Source: Novosphingobium percolationis (GTDB lineage: Bacteria; Pseudomonadota; Alphaproteobacteria; Sphingomonadales; Sphingomonadaceae). Taken from it: a stretch of 64,000 nucleotides of DNA. Each line of letters opens with the position of its first letter. Within the stretch, counting starts at the first letter, position 1. Below the pieces are notes generated by a model, which saw only the letters and a list, made by a program, of their open reading frames with translations, was not told where the DNA came from and did not search any database. Position numbers and translations under genes: made by a program. Positions 43,372 through 53,410 of this stretch are shown here, in pieces. The stretch covers positions 124,001 through 188,000 of the forward strand of contig NZ_JAILYM010000001.1 of assembly GCF_020179425.1 (NCBI RefSeq). The letters are read 5' to 3'.

Positions 43372-43949
43372 CACTTGCCTCCCATCAACTGGTGCGCGGT
43401 GACTACCGCTTCGGCGATTTCGGCGATGCGCCGTCCCTGATTCATCGCGGTCCTGCGCAGTTCGGCATAGGCCTGCGGCTCGCTGAACCCGCGACTGTCC
43501 ATCAGGATGCGCTTGGCCTTGTCGATCGCCTCGCGCTCGGCCAGCTGGCCCTTGGCTTCGGCAAGGTCGGCCTGAAGCCGGGCGAAGGCGTTGAAGCGCT
43601 TGACCGCGAGGTCGAGGATCGGGCGGATGCGGTGCGCGGCAAGGCCATCGACCACGTAGGACGACACGCCCGCGTCGATCGAAGCGGCAATGGCCTCGTC
43701 GTCGCTCTCGTCCACGAACATGGCGATGGGCCGGGCCAGCGCGCGGCTGACCGCGAAGTATTCCTCCAGCACGTCGCGCGAGGGATTGCCGAGGTCCATC
43801 AGCACGATGTCGGGATCGATTTCGGCGATGCGGGCGACTAGGGCGCGCCGCTCGGTGACGACGAACAGCTCGCAATCATCCAGCGCGGCCAGCCCTTCGC
43901 CGATGACGGCGGCGCGTGAGGCGCTTTCATCGACAATGGCGATCCGCAT
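43371..43949 (-). CDS. nasT: Nitrate-responsive antiterminator NasT (ANTAR RNA-binding)
   Basis: 192 residues. An N-terminal receiver-like domain (residues ~1-120, MRIAIVDES; VLMDLGNPS) is followed by a coiled coil and a C-terminal ANTAR domain (~130-187, EREAIDKAKRILMDSRGFSEPQAYAELRRTAM). NasT binds the two-hairpin leader RNA and prevents termination when NasS has released it. Two suitable leaders are present in the window (37300 and 41974). It is first in the nasT-nasS operon. Confidence 0.93.
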   Translation of the reverse strand: MRIAIVDESASRAAVIGEGLAALDDCELFVVTERRALVARIAEIDPDIVLMDLGNPSRDVLEEYFAVSRALARPIAMFVDESDDEAIAASIDAGVSSYVVDGLAAHRIRPILDLAVKRFNAFARLQADLAEAKGQLAEREAIDKAKRILMDSRGFSEPQAYAELRRTAMNQGRRIAEIAEAVVTAHQLMGGK

Positions 43950-43960
43950 GCCTGTCTATT

Positions 43961-43988
43961 GCATTGCAACACGCAGCAATTGCAATGC
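43961..43988. promoter_or_regulatory. Inverted repeat between nasT and the secreted TIM-barrel gene
   Basis: Perfect 9-bp arms GCATTGCAA and TTGCAATGC separated by 10 bp, located 12 bp upstream of the nasT ATG. It could be a binding site for a dimeric regulator of nasT or of the divergent gene. The class is not identifiable by eye; it roughly resembles a TGCA-N12-TGCA nitrogen-control site. Confidence 0.45.
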
Positions 43989-44051
43989 CCTAAAGGACGA
44001 GCCGCCAGAATGGCGACAGACGTGCTGGACCCGGCGGGCGAGGAGCCTAGC

Positions 44052-44975
44052 GTGGCGGGCATGGTCCGTCTGCTGTGCCTGCTCGTCGCGCTGCTGCTCC
44101 CGGCCCTCGCCGCAGCGCGAGCGCTGCCTTCGCCGCTGCGCGGGGTCACGGTCGATGCGGTCGGCAATCTGCCCGCGCTGGTGGCTGCGGTTTCGGCGCA
44201 TGGCGCAAGACCCACGGTGCGGATAGTGTTCGATCCGGGGACAACGGCAGCAGACTATGCCCCAGTAATCAAAGCCTTGTACCCCCATGCTTATATCATG
44301 GGTGAACTTGTCGACTCAACCGCTCTGCGCCGGATCACGCCTGCGCAGATCACCGCGCGGGCGCGGGCGTTCGCGCGGGCCTTTGGTGATCAGGTGGATC
44401 TATGGGAGATCGGCAACGAACTGAACGGGGCCTGGGCCGGGCGCAATCCCGACGAGATCAATGCCAAGGTGCTGGCTGCCCACCGCGTGATCGCAGGCGA
44501 ATATCACCTGCGCACTGCGGTGACGCTGAACTACTGGGCCGGGCCCCAGTGCTATGAAAAAGGATGGGAGCCGACGCTGACTTTCGCGCAGGGGATGCCC
44601 GAGGAACTGCGCGCAGGGACCAACGTCCTGCTGCTGAGTGTCTACGAAACCGCGTGCAGCCCCGCGCAGCACCCCGGGGCAGCGGATCTTGCGCGCACGC
44701 TCACCCGATTGGGCAGGGTGTTCCCCAAAGCGCGGCTCGGTATCGGCGAAATCGGCGCGCAAGGTTTGGCCGATGGGCTCCTCGCCAATCCGACGCTCGC
44801 CGAAAAGACGCGGATCGCGCGTACCTACTACGCAATGCAACCCGAACTGCGACTGCGCGTCGGCAGCCGGTTCGTCGGCGGCTACTTCTGGTGGTACTAC
44901 CGTCGGGACGCCGTGCCGAAGGACCGCAAGGGCTCGCTATGGCCCGAGCTGGATCGGCTGTTGACCGGCCTGTGA
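44052..44975 (+). CDS. Secreted TIM-barrel protein, glycoside-hydrolase-like
   Basis: 307 residues. Signal peptide (MAGMVRLLCLLVALLLPALAAARA). The body has features of a clan-A (beta/alpha)8 hydrolase: Glu in WEIGNELNG and a second Glu in GIGEIGAQG, which are candidate acid/base and nucleophile, plus YYAMQPELRLRVGSRFVGGYFWWYY at the C-terminus. I cannot assign a GH family or a substrate. The GTG at 44052 has GAGGAG 6 nt upstream; ATG 44061 is the alternative. Confidence 0.68.
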   Translation: MAGMVRLLCLLVALLLPALAAARALPSPLRGVTVDAVGNLPALVAAVSAHGARPTVRIVFDPGTTAADYAPVIKALYPHAYIMGELVDSTALRRITPAQITARARAFARAFGDQVDLWEIGNELNGAWAGRNPDEINAKVLAAHRVIAGEYHLRTAVTLNYWAGPQCYEKGWEPTLTFAQGMPEELRAGTNVLLLSVYETACSPAQHPGAADLARTLTRLGRVFPKARLGIGEIGAQGLADGLLANPTLAEKTRIARTYYAMQPELRLRVGSRFVGGYFWWYYRRDAVPKDRKGSLWPELDRLLTGL

Positions 44976-44980
44976 CGCGC

Positions 44981-45841
44981 TCAGGCGATGAGCGCGGGCA
45001 AGCGTCGTTCGAGCAGGTCGATCAGGGCGCGCACCTTGGGCACGGTGAATCGGCGTTGGGGATAGACCGCCCAGACCGGCTCGGGCAGATCCTCGTAATC
45101 TTCCAGCAGGCGTACCAGCCGCCCGGCAGCTATCGCCTCGCGCACGTAGAAAGCCGGAAGCTGGCACAGCCCCATGCCGTTTTCCGCCGCGTGCATCACG
45201 GCATTTCCGCTATTGCAGCGCAAGCGCCCGGTGGGAACGAGGCTGGAGCGCTGGCCGTCTTCGCGGAAGTGCCAGTTGGTGCTGGTGCCGAGCAGGCATT
45301 CGTGCGCCACGAGTTCGGCGGGATGCGCCGGGGCCCCTGCGCGCGCGATGTAGGCAGGGGCGGCACAAACCAGCAGCGACCGCTCCGCCACCTGACGGGC
45401 GGCAAGGCGCGCGTCGAGCTGGTTCCCCGTGCGGATCGCAATGTCGAACCCTTCGCTGACAAGGTCGATCACGCGGTTGGTTGTCTCCAGATGCACGGAC
45501 AGCCCCGGATGAGCGCGCAGGAACTCCTCGACCACCGGGGCCACGAACCGCTCGCCGATCGCCACGGACGACGTTAGCCGCACCTCGCCGCGCATCTCGC
45601 CCTGCGCGTGTACCAGTCGCAGGGTCTCGTCACGCTCCTCGATGATGCGGCGGAACTGCTCGACGATCGATCGCCCCGCGTCGGTCAGCGCGACCGAGCG
45701 CGTGGTGCGTTCGAACAGGCGCAGGCCCAAGCGCTCTTCCAGCCGGGCTACTGCCCGGCTTATCATCGACGTCGACTCGCCCAGACGGCGCGCGGCGGCG
45801 ACGAAGCTGCCCGTGTCCGCTATCGCGACCACTTCATCCAT
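44981..45841 (-). CDS. LysR-type regulator divergent from the formaldehyde operon
   Basis: 286 residues. Winged HTH (MDEVVAIADTGSFVAAARRLGESTSMISRAVARLEERLGLRLF) and an effector domain (LRLTSSVAIGERFVAPVVEEFLRAHPGLSVH-type). It belongs to the large generic group including aromatic and stress regulators. ATG 45841 fits the family start; GTG 45859 (GGGA before it) and ATG 45883 are possible. It is divergent from frmA across a 118-bp gap and may regulate it, although this is only positional. It is convergent with the TIM-barrel gene (5 bp). Confidence 0.85.
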   Translation of the reverse strand: MDEVVAIADTGSFVAAARRLGESTSMISRAVARLEERLGLRLFERTTRSVALTDAGRSIVEQFRRIIEERDETLRLVHAQGEMRGEVRLTSSVAIGERFVAPVVEEFLRAHPGLSVHLETTNRVIDLVSEGFDIAIRTGNQLDARLAARQVAERSLLVCAAPAYIARAGAPAHPAELVAHECLLGTSTNWHFREDGQRSSLVPTGRLRCNSGNAVMHAAENGMGLCQLPAFYVREAIAAGRLVRLLEDYEDLPEPVWAVYPQRRFTVPKVRALIDLLERRLPALIA

Positions 45842-45959
45842 CCCGTCCCAGCGCGACACCTTATTATCCCTAACCTGCAACATTGAAAATCGAATTTGGC
45901 GGTTTATCGCGGTAGGGCAGCAATGTTAAGCGCTTCGCCATTCCACGGAAAGGGTTCCC

Positions 45960-47072
<1,113 letters not shown>

Positions 47073-47074
47073 GC

Positions 47075-47908
47075 ATGGAACAGGTCAGCGCCAACCGCAG
47101 CCATGGCGGCACGCAGAGCGTCCATACCCACCAGAGCGCGGTGACGGGCACGGCGATGACCTTCTCGGTCTTCGTGCCCGATCACGCGCCGGGCACGAAG
47201 CTGCCGGTGCTGTGGTATCTCTCGGGGCTGACCTGCACCCACGCCAACGTCACCGAAAAGGGCGAATTCCGCGCTGCCTGCGCCGAACACGGCGTGATCT
47301 TCGTCGCGCCCGATACAAGCCCGCGCGGCGATGACGTGCCCGACGATGAAGGCTACGATTTCGGCAAGGGGGCGGGCTTCTACGTCAACGCTCGCCAGGC
47401 GCCGTGGGCCGCGAACTTCCGGATGCGCGACTATATCGAGCAGGAACTGCCGGCGCTGATCGCCGCGCATTTCCCCGCTGACATGGCGCGCCAGGGCATC
47501 ATCGGCCATTCGATGGGCGGCCATGGCGCGCTCACCATCGGCTTGCGCAACCCGCAGCGCTTCCGCTCGGTCAGCGCGTTTTCGCCCATCGTCAGCCCGC
47601 TGAACTGTCCGTGGGGCGAAAAGGCGCTGACCGGCTATCTCGGCCCCGACAAGGCGGCATGGCGCGAATATGACGCCTGCGCGCTGATCGACGACGGCGC
47701 GCGCCTGCCCGACCTGCTGGTCGATCAGGGGGAGGCCGACAGCTTTCTGGAAGGCCAGCTCAAGACCCACCTGCTGGTCGAAGCCTGCGAACGCGCGGGC
47801 CAGCCCGCGACGATCCGGATGCAGCCGGGCTATGACCATTCCTACTACTTCATCTCCACCTTCATGGCCGAGCATATTGGCTGGCACGCTGCCCGCCTGA
47901 AGGCGTAG
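47075..47908 (+). CDS. frmB: S-formylglutathione hydrolase
   Basis: 277 residues, esterase D family. Nucleophile motif GHSMGGHGA; the C-terminal His in YDHSYYFISTF. Splits S-formylglutathione into formate and glutathione. Starts 2 bp after frmA and ends 8 bp before fdsG, so formate passes to the enzyme encoded next. Confidence 0.95.
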   Translation: MEQVSANRSHGGTQSVHTHQSAVTGTAMTFSVFVPDHAPGTKLPVLWYLSGLTCTHANVTEKGEFRAACAEHGVIFVAPDTSPRGDDVPDDEGYDFGKGAGFYVNARQAPWAANFRMRDYIEQELPALIAAHFPADMARQGIIGHSMGGHGALTIGLRNPQRFRSVSAFSPIVSPLNCPWGEKALTGYLGPDKAAWREYDACALIDDGARLPDLLVDQGEADSFLEGQLKTHLLVEACERAGQPATIRMQPGYDHSYYFISTFMAEHIGWHAARLKA

Positions 47909-47916
47909 AAGGCGGC

Positions 47917-48339
47917 ATGGACGACGCAGCGCGCATCGCCGGGATCGTCGCGGCACATCGGGGCCGGGAAGGGCCGCTGCTGCCGATCCTGCACGATGTG
48001 CAGGCCGCGTTCGGCCACGTGTCCGAAGCGGCGATCCGCATCATCGCGCACGACCTGAACCTCAGCCGGGCCGAGGTCCACGGCGTGGTCAGTTTCTACC
48101 ACGACTTCACCCCCGCCCCTGATCCACGCCCCGCGATCAAGCTGTGCCGGGCCGAGGCCTGCCAGGCGCGCGGTGCCGAAGCCCTGGTCTCCACACTGCC
48201 GGCGCAGGACAAGGTGCGGATCGAAACGGTCTATTGCCTGGGCCTGTGCAGCGTCGGCCCCAACGCCATGATCGATGGCCGGCCCCATGCAAGGCTCGAT
48301 GCGGCAAGGCTGGCGGCGCTGGTGGACGGGCTGGCATGA
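47917..48339 (+). CDS. fdsG: NAD-dependent formate dehydrogenase gamma subunit (NuoE-like)
   Basis: 140 residues. NuoE-type [2Fe-2S] domain; cluster cysteines CRAEAC and CLGLC fit the CX4-5C...CX3C pattern. Passes electrons between FdsA and FdsB. Its stop overlaps the fdsB start (ATGA). Confidence 0.92.
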   Translation: MDDAARIAGIVAAHRGREGPLLPILHDVQAAFGHVSEAAIRIIAHDLNLSRAEVHGVVSFYHDFTPAPDPRPAIKLCRAEACQARGAEALVSTLPAQDKVRIETVYCLGLCSVGPNAMIDGRPHARLDAARLAALVDGLA

Positions 48340-49865
48340 CAGTCGTGCGCATCAGCGACGATAGCCTCGCGATCGCCTGCGGGGCAGACGCGGTCGCGGC
48401 CGCCTTCGCCGCCGCCGGTTGCGCGGTCGAGCGCGTTTCCAGCTGGGGAATGCACTGGCTCGAGCCGCTGGCGGAGATCGACGGGCAGGGCTTCGGCCCG
48501 CTGACGGCAGCCGATGTCGCGGCGGTGCTAGCAGGCTCCAGCGACAAGGCGATCGGTCCGGTTGCCGAACACCCCTTCCTCGCCCGCCAGCAGCGCTTCA
48601 CCTTCAGTCGCGCTGGCAAGACCCGCCCGCTAAGCCTTGAAGACTATGCCCAATCAGGCGGCTGGTCGGGGCTGCGCGCGGCCGACCTGATGACGCCTGA
48701 AGCGATCATCGAGGCGGTGACCGCGTCGGGCCTACGCGGGCGTGGCGGGGCCGGATTTCCCACTGGCATCAAGTGGAAGACGGTCGCGGACGCCGCATCG
48801 AACCCCAAGTACATCGTCTGCAATGCCGATGAAGGCGATAGTGGCACCTTCGCCGATCGCATGGTGATGGAGGGCGACCCCTTCATGCTGATCGAGGGCC
48901 TCGCGATCGCAGGCCTCGCGGTCGGTGCAGGCAGGGGCTACGTCTATATCCGCAGCGAATATCCGCACGCCATCGCGAAGATGCAGGCGGCTATAGCCGC
49001 CAGCGCGGACCTGATCGCCCCGTTCGAGATCGAGGTGCGCGTCGGCGCGGGCGCCTATGTCTGCGGTGAGGAAACCTCGCTGCTCAACAGCCTGGAAGGA
49101 AAGCGCGGCGAAGTGCGCGCCAAGCCGCCGTTGCCCGCGCTCGAAGGCTTGTTCGGCAAGCCCACCGTCGTCAACAACGTGCTGACGCTGGCCGCCGTGC
49201 CGTTCATCCTCGCCAATGGTCCGCAGGCCTACGCCGATGTCGGCTTTGGCCGTTCGCGCGGCACTATGCCGGTCCAGCTGGCAGGCAACATCCGCCACGG
49301 TGGCCTGTTCGAAACCGGCTTCGGCATCACACTGGGCGAGCTTGTCAACGAAATCGGCGGCGGCACCGCTTCGGGCCGCCCTGTGCGCGCGGTGCAGGTG
49401 GGCGGGCCGCTCGGCGCGTACCATCCGCCCTCGGACTTCGCGGTGCCGATCGACTACGAAAGCTTCGCCGCCGCCGATGGTCTGATCGGCCACGCCGGGA
49501 TCACCGTGTTCGACGACAGCGCCGACATGGCCATGCAGGCGCGGTTTGCCATGGCGTTCTGCGCAGCGGAAAGCTGCGGCAAGTGTACGCCCTGCCGCAT
49601 CGGCTCTACGCGCGGGGTCGAATTGATCGACCGTATCCGCGCAGGGGCAGGCCGCGCAGCGGACGCCGTGGAAACGCTGCCGCAGATGCGCAACGCCCGC
49701 AAGGCACCGCGGACCGTGGCGGAGGACGTCGCGCTGCTCGAAGACCTGTGCGAGACGATGAAGTTTGGCTCGCTCTGCGCGCTGGGCGGCTTCACCCCCT
49801 ATCCGGTGCTGTCGGCGTTGAAGCACTGGCCGGAACACTTCGGCGTCATGGAGGCGGCGGAATGA
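48336..49865 (+). CDS. fdsB: NAD-dependent formate dehydrogenase beta subunit (NuoF-like, FMN and NAD+)
   Basis: 509 residues. An N-terminal thioredoxin-like part is followed by the NuoF core with GLRGRGGAGFPTGIKW (NAD/FMN), YIVCNADEGDSGTFADR, GAGAYVCGEETSLLNSLEG and the C-terminal [4Fe-4S] site ESCGKCTPCRIGSTRG. Reduces NAD+ with electrons from formate. The longer upstream open frame is not coding; the ATG at 48336 overlaps fdsG by 4 bp. Its stop overlaps mobA. Confidence 0.94.
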   Translation: MTVVRISDDSLAIACGADAVAAAFAAAGCAVERVSSWGMHWLEPLAEIDGQGFGPLTAADVAAVLAGSSDKAIGPVAEHPFLARQQRFTFSRAGKTRPLSLEDYAQSGGWSGLRAADLMTPEAIIEAVTASGLRGRGGAGFPTGIKWKTVADAASNPKYIVCNADEGDSGTFADRMVMEGDPFMLIEGLAIAGLAVGAGRGYVYIRSEYPHAIAKMQAAIAASADLIAPFEIEVRVGAGAYVCGEETSLLNSLEGKRGEVRAKPPLPALEGLFGKPTVVNNVLTLAAVPFILANGPQAYADVGFGRSRGTMPVQLAGNIRHGGLFETGFGITLGELVNEIGGGTASGRPVRAVQVGGPLGAYHPPSDFAVPIDYESFAAADGLIGHAGITVFDDSADMAMQARFAMAFCAAESCGKCTPCRIGSTRGVELIDRIRAGAGRAADAVETLPQMRNARKAPRTVAEDVALLEDLCETMKFGSLCALGGFTPYPVLSALKHWPEHFGVMEAAE

Positions 49866-50392
49866 TCTTGGGCGCAATTCTGGCGGGTGGCCAATCGCGC
49901 CGTTTCGGCAGGGACAAGGCCTTGGCCGAGCTTGGCGGACAGACCTTGCTGGCGCGGGCGGTGGATGCGTTGGCGCCGCTGTGCGATGCGGTCGTTGTGG
50001 TGGGCCGTTCCGTAGCGCCTGCCCCCACGCTGCCCGACTGGCCGGGTCCCGGCATGGGGCCGTTGGGCGGGATCGCCGCCGCGCTCCACCACGCAACCGA
50101 TGCCGGTTACGACGCCGTGCTGACATGCGCGGTCGACAGCGTCGGAGTGGGTGAGGGGCTGCTGGCCGACCTTTCGCCAGCGCCTGCCTATAGTGCCGAC
50201 CAGCCGGTCATCGGCTTGTGGCCTGCAAGTGCGACGGCCATTCTCGACGCGCTGCTGGAAGGCGACGGTCGCCGTTCGATGCGCGTCTTCGCCGAAGCCA
50301 TTGGCGCGCGTGCCGTGACGCTTTCTTGCCCGCCCGCCAATATCAATACGCTCGAAGACCTTGCCGCAGCCGAGCGTCGCCATGGGCTATGA
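49862..50392 (+). CDS. mobA: Molybdenum cofactor guanylyltransferase
   Basis: 176 residues. The nucleotide-binding start ILAGGQSRRFGRDKAL is canonical. The usual CDxP-like motif of the active site appears as TCAVDSVGVG, with Asp retained but the Pro lost. Makes molybdopterin guanine dinucleotide from Mo-MPT and GTP. It is embedded between fdsB and fdsA, overlapping fdsB (ATGA) and fdsA (11 bp), so it should serve the bis-MGD formate dehydrogenase, and probably NasA too. Confidence 0.88.
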   Translation: MILGAILAGGQSRRFGRDKALAELGGQTLLARAVDALAPLCDAVVVVGRSVAPAPTLPDWPGPGMGPLGGIAAALHHATDAGYDAVLTCAVDSVGVGEGLLADLSPAPAYSADQPVIGLWPASATAILDALLEGDGRRSMRVFAEAIGARAVTLSCPPANINTLEDLAAAERRHGL

Positions 50393-53213
50393 ACCCCAAG
50401 CCGATTTCGGCACCCCCGAAAGCCGTTCGAGCGAGCAGGTCAGCCTGACCATCGACGGGCGCAGCGTGACCGTTCCCGCCGGCACCAGCGTGATGCGCGC
50501 GGCGGTGCAAAGCGGCGGCTCGATACCCAGGCTGTGCGCGACCGACAGCGTCAAGGCGTTCGGCTCGTGCCGCTTGTGCCTCGTCGAGATCGACGGGATG
50601 CGGGGCACGCCTGCCAGCTGCACCACCCCGGTCGCGCCGGGGATGCATGTCCGCACCCAGACGCCGCGCCTCGAAAAGCTGCGGCGCGAGGTGATGGAAC
50701 TGTACATCTCCGACCACCCGCTCGATTGCCTGACGTGCAGCGCCAACAACGACTGCGAATTGCAGGATGCCGCCGCGCAGGTGGGCCTGCGCGACGTGCG
50801 CTTCGGCTATGAAGGCGCGAACCATCTTGCCGCCCCGGCCGATGCTTCCAACCCCTATTTCGACTTCGATCCGTCGAAGTGCATCGCCTGTTCGCGCTGC
50901 GTGCGCGCGTGCGACGAAGTGCAGGGCACGCTGGCGCTGACCATCGACGGTCGTGGCTTTGCCAGCAAGGTTAGCGCAGGCAGCGCCTCGGACGATTTTC
51001 TTGGCTCCGAATGCGTCTCTTGCGGGGCCTGCGTGCAGGCCTGCCCGACCGCCACCTTGCAGGAAAAGGCGGTCAAGGAGATCGGTAAGCCCGAACGCAG
51101 CGTGATCACCACTTGCGCCTATTGCGGCGTCGGCTGCACCTTCCGCGCCGAGATGCGCGGTGAACAGCTGGTGCGCATGGTGCCGTGGAAGGACGGCAAG
51201 GCCAATCGCGGCCACTCCTGCGTCAAAGGCCGCTTCGCCTGGGGCTACGCCAACCACGCCGACCGCATCACCACGCCGATGATCCGCGAACGCATCGACC
51301 AGCCATGGCGCGAGGCCAGCTGGGAAGAGGCGCTGGCCCACGCCGCTTCCGAACTGAAACGCATCGGCGCGAAGTACGGTCGCAATGCGCTGGGCGGCAT
51401 CACCTCCAGCCGCTGCACCAACGAGGAGACGTTCCTCGTGCAGAAGCTGGTGCGCACCGGCTTTGGCACCAACAACGTCGATACCTGCGCCCGCGTCTGC
51501 CATTCGCCCACCGGCTACGGCCTGAAGCAGACCTTCGGCACCAGCGCGGGTACACAGGATTTCGACAGCGTCGAACACAGCGACGTGATCCTGGTTATCG
51601 GTGCGAATCCAACCGATGGGCACCCGGTCTTCGCAAGTCGCATGAAGAAACGCCTGCGTGAAGGGGGCAGGCTGATCGTCATCGACCCTCGCCGCATCGA
51701 CCTCGTGCGCAGCCCGCACATCGAGGCCGCCCACCACCTGCCGCTGCGCCCTGGCACCAACGTTGCGGTGCTGACCGCGATGGCGCACGTGATCGTCACC
51801 GAAGGCCTCGCCGACGAAGGTTTCGTGCGCGAACGCTGCGACTTCGACGAATACCGACACTGGGCCGATTTCGTTGCCGACGAACGCCACAGCCCCGAAA
51901 CGCTCGCACCCGTCACGGGCGTCGATCCGCAAGACCTGCGCGCTGCTGCGCGCCTGTTCGCCACCGGCGGCAACGGCGCGATCTACTATGGCCTTGGCGT
52001 TACGGAGCATAGCCAAGGCTCGTCCACGGTCATGGCCATCGCCAACCTTGCCATGGCGACAGGCAACATCGGCCGCGCCGGCGTCGGGGTGAATCCCTTG
52101 CGCGGGCAGAACAACGTGCAGGGCGCCTGCGACATGGGCAGCTTCCCGCACGAACTGTCGGGCTATCGCCACGTCTCGGACGCTGCCACCCGCGCGCTGT
52201 TCGAGGCTGAGTGGGGCACGCCCATCGATCCCGAGCCGGGCCTGCGTATCCCCAACATGCTGGATGCTGCCGTCGATGGCACGTTCAAGGCGATCTATAT
52301 CCAAGGCGAGGACATCCTCCAGTCCGATCCCAACACCCGCCACGTCGCCGCCGGTCTCGCAGCGATGGAATGCGTCATCGTCCACGACCTTTTCCTAAAC
52401 GAAACAGCGAATTACGCGCATATTTTCCTGCCCGGTAGCACCTTCCTCGAAAAGGATGGCACCTTCACCAATGCCGAACGGCGCATCCAACTGGTGCGCA
52501 AGGTGATGGAGCCGCTGAACGGCTATGCCGACTGGGAAGTGACGCAGGAGCTCGCCCGCGCGATGGGGCTCGACTGGAACTACAGCCATCCGGCCGAGGT
52601 CATGGACGAGATCGCGCGCCTCACGCCCACGTTCGCTGGCGTCAGCCACGCCCGCCTCGACGTGGAAGGGTCGCTGCAATGGCCGGTCAACGAAGCGGCC
52701 CCCCACGGCACCCCGATCATGCACGTCGACGGATTCGTGCGCGGTCGCGGCAAGTTCGTCGTTACCGAATACGTGCCTACCGATGAGCGCACCGGCCCGC
52801 GCTTTCCGCTGCTGCTGACCACGGGCCGCATCCTCAGCCAGTACAACGTCGGCGCACAGACACGTCGCACCGCGAACGTCGTTTGGCATGAGGAAGACCG
52901 GCTGGAGATCCACCCTTCCGATGCCGAGAACCGCGGCGTCGTGACCGGCGACTGGGTGCGCCTCGCCAGCCGCGCCGGGGAAACCACGCTGCGCGCGCTG
53001 GTGACCGACCGCGTTGCGCCGGGCGTGGTCTACACCACGTTCCACCACCCGTACACGCAAGCCAACGTCATCACCACCGACAATTCGGACTGGGCCACCA
53101 ACTGCCCCGAATACAAGGTGACGGCGGTGCAGGTCACGCCCTCCAACGGCCCCAGCGAATGGCAGCGCGACTATGCCTTGCAGGCAAGCCGCGCGCGGCA
53201 GGTGGCGCCGTGA
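50382..53213 (+). CDS. fdsA: NAD-dependent formate dehydrogenase alpha subunit (molybdopterin)
   Basis: 943 residues. An N-terminal [2Fe-2S] domain (residues ~20-110, CRLCLVEIDG) is followed by NuoG-type histidine and ferredoxin-like [4Fe-4S] sites (CLTCSANNDCELQ; CIACSRCVRACDE; CVSCGACVQACP). The bis-MGD catalytic domain starts at TTCAYCGVGC, with the Mo-ligand Cys in ARVCHSPTG. Oxidises formate to CO2. The ATG at 50382 is inside the mobA end; a TTG at 50361 is possible. Confidence 0.95.
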   Translation: MGYEPQADFGTPESRSSEQVSLTIDGRSVTVPAGTSVMRAAVQSGGSIPRLCATDSVKAFGSCRLCLVEIDGMRGTPASCTTPVAPGMHVRTQTPRLEKLRREVMELYISDHPLDCLTCSANNDCELQDAAAQVGLRDVRFGYEGANHLAAPADASNPYFDFDPSKCIACSRCVRACDEVQGTLALTIDGRGFASKVSAGSASDDFLGSECVSCGACVQACPTATLQEKAVKEIGKPERSVITTCAYCGVGCTFRAEMRGEQLVRMVPWKDGKANRGHSCVKGRFAWGYANHADRITTPMIRERIDQPWREASWEEALAHAASELKRIGAKYGRNALGGITSSRCTNEETFLVQKLVRTGFGTNNVDTCARVCHSPTGYGLKQTFGTSAGTQDFDSVEHSDVILVIGANPTDGHPVFASRMKKRLREGGRLIVIDPRRIDLVRSPHIEAAHHLPLRPGTNVAVLTAMAHVIVTEGLADEGFVRERCDFDEYRHWADFVADERHSPETLAPVTGVDPQDLRAAARLFATGGNGAIYYGLGVTEHSQGSSTVMAIANLAMATGNIGRAGVGVNPLRGQNNVQGACDMGSFPHELSGYRHVSDAATRALFEAEWGTPIDPEPGLRIPNMLDAAVDGTFKAIYIQGEDILQSDPNTRHVAAGLAAMECVIVHDLFLNETANYAHIFLPGSTFLEKDGTFTNAERRIQLVRKVMEPLNGYADWEVTQELARAMGLDWNYSHPAEVMDEIARLTPTFAGVSHARLDVEGSLQWPVNEAAPHGTPIMHVDGFVRGRGKFVVTEYVPTDERTGPRFPLLLTTGRILSQYNVGAQTRRTANVVWHEEDRLEIHPSDAENRGVVTGDWVRLASRAGETTLRALVTDRVAPGVVYTTFHHPYTQANVITTDNSDWATNCPEYKVTAVQVTPSNGPSEWQRDYALQASRARQVAP

Positions 53214-53410
53214 GTGGCACCGACCATCTCGTCCGCATGGCCGAGCAGATCGCCGCCAACCTTGCCACCGCGCCCGACCCGGCAGGCGAGACCGCGCAGC
53301 ACATCGCCAAATTCTGGACTCCGGTCATGATCGCCGACCTCGCCGGCGCAAAGGCCCGCCTGGGCCCGGTCGCCGCCGCCGCGCTGGATCAGTTGCGCGC
53401 CCATGGGTGA
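53210..53410 (+). CDS. fdsD: Formate dehydrogenase delta subunit
   Basis: 66 residues, all-helical, with the family segment LVRMAEQIAANLA...QHIAKFWTPVMI. Needed for assembly or stability of FdsGBA. GTG start overlapping the fdsA stop (GTGA), and its end overlaps fdhD by 8 bp. Confidence 0.9.
   Translation: MSGTDHLVRMAEQIAANLATAPDPAGETAQHIAKFWTPVMIADLAGAKARLGPVAAAALDQLRAHG

Noticed and set aside
42163..43875. Long minus frame that reads nasS and back into nasT
   Set aside because: Its N-terminal half is an out-of-frame reading of nasT; nasS begins at 43371, where homology to the NrtA fold starts.
45879..45927. AACATTG...CAATGTT repeat between the LysR gene and frmA
   Set aside because: Arms of 7 bp separated by 35 bp are too weak to claim as an operator.
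50343..52385. A 680-codon minus-strand frame opposite fdsA
   Set aside because: FdsA cofactor motifs prove the plus strand; the minus frame is compositional.
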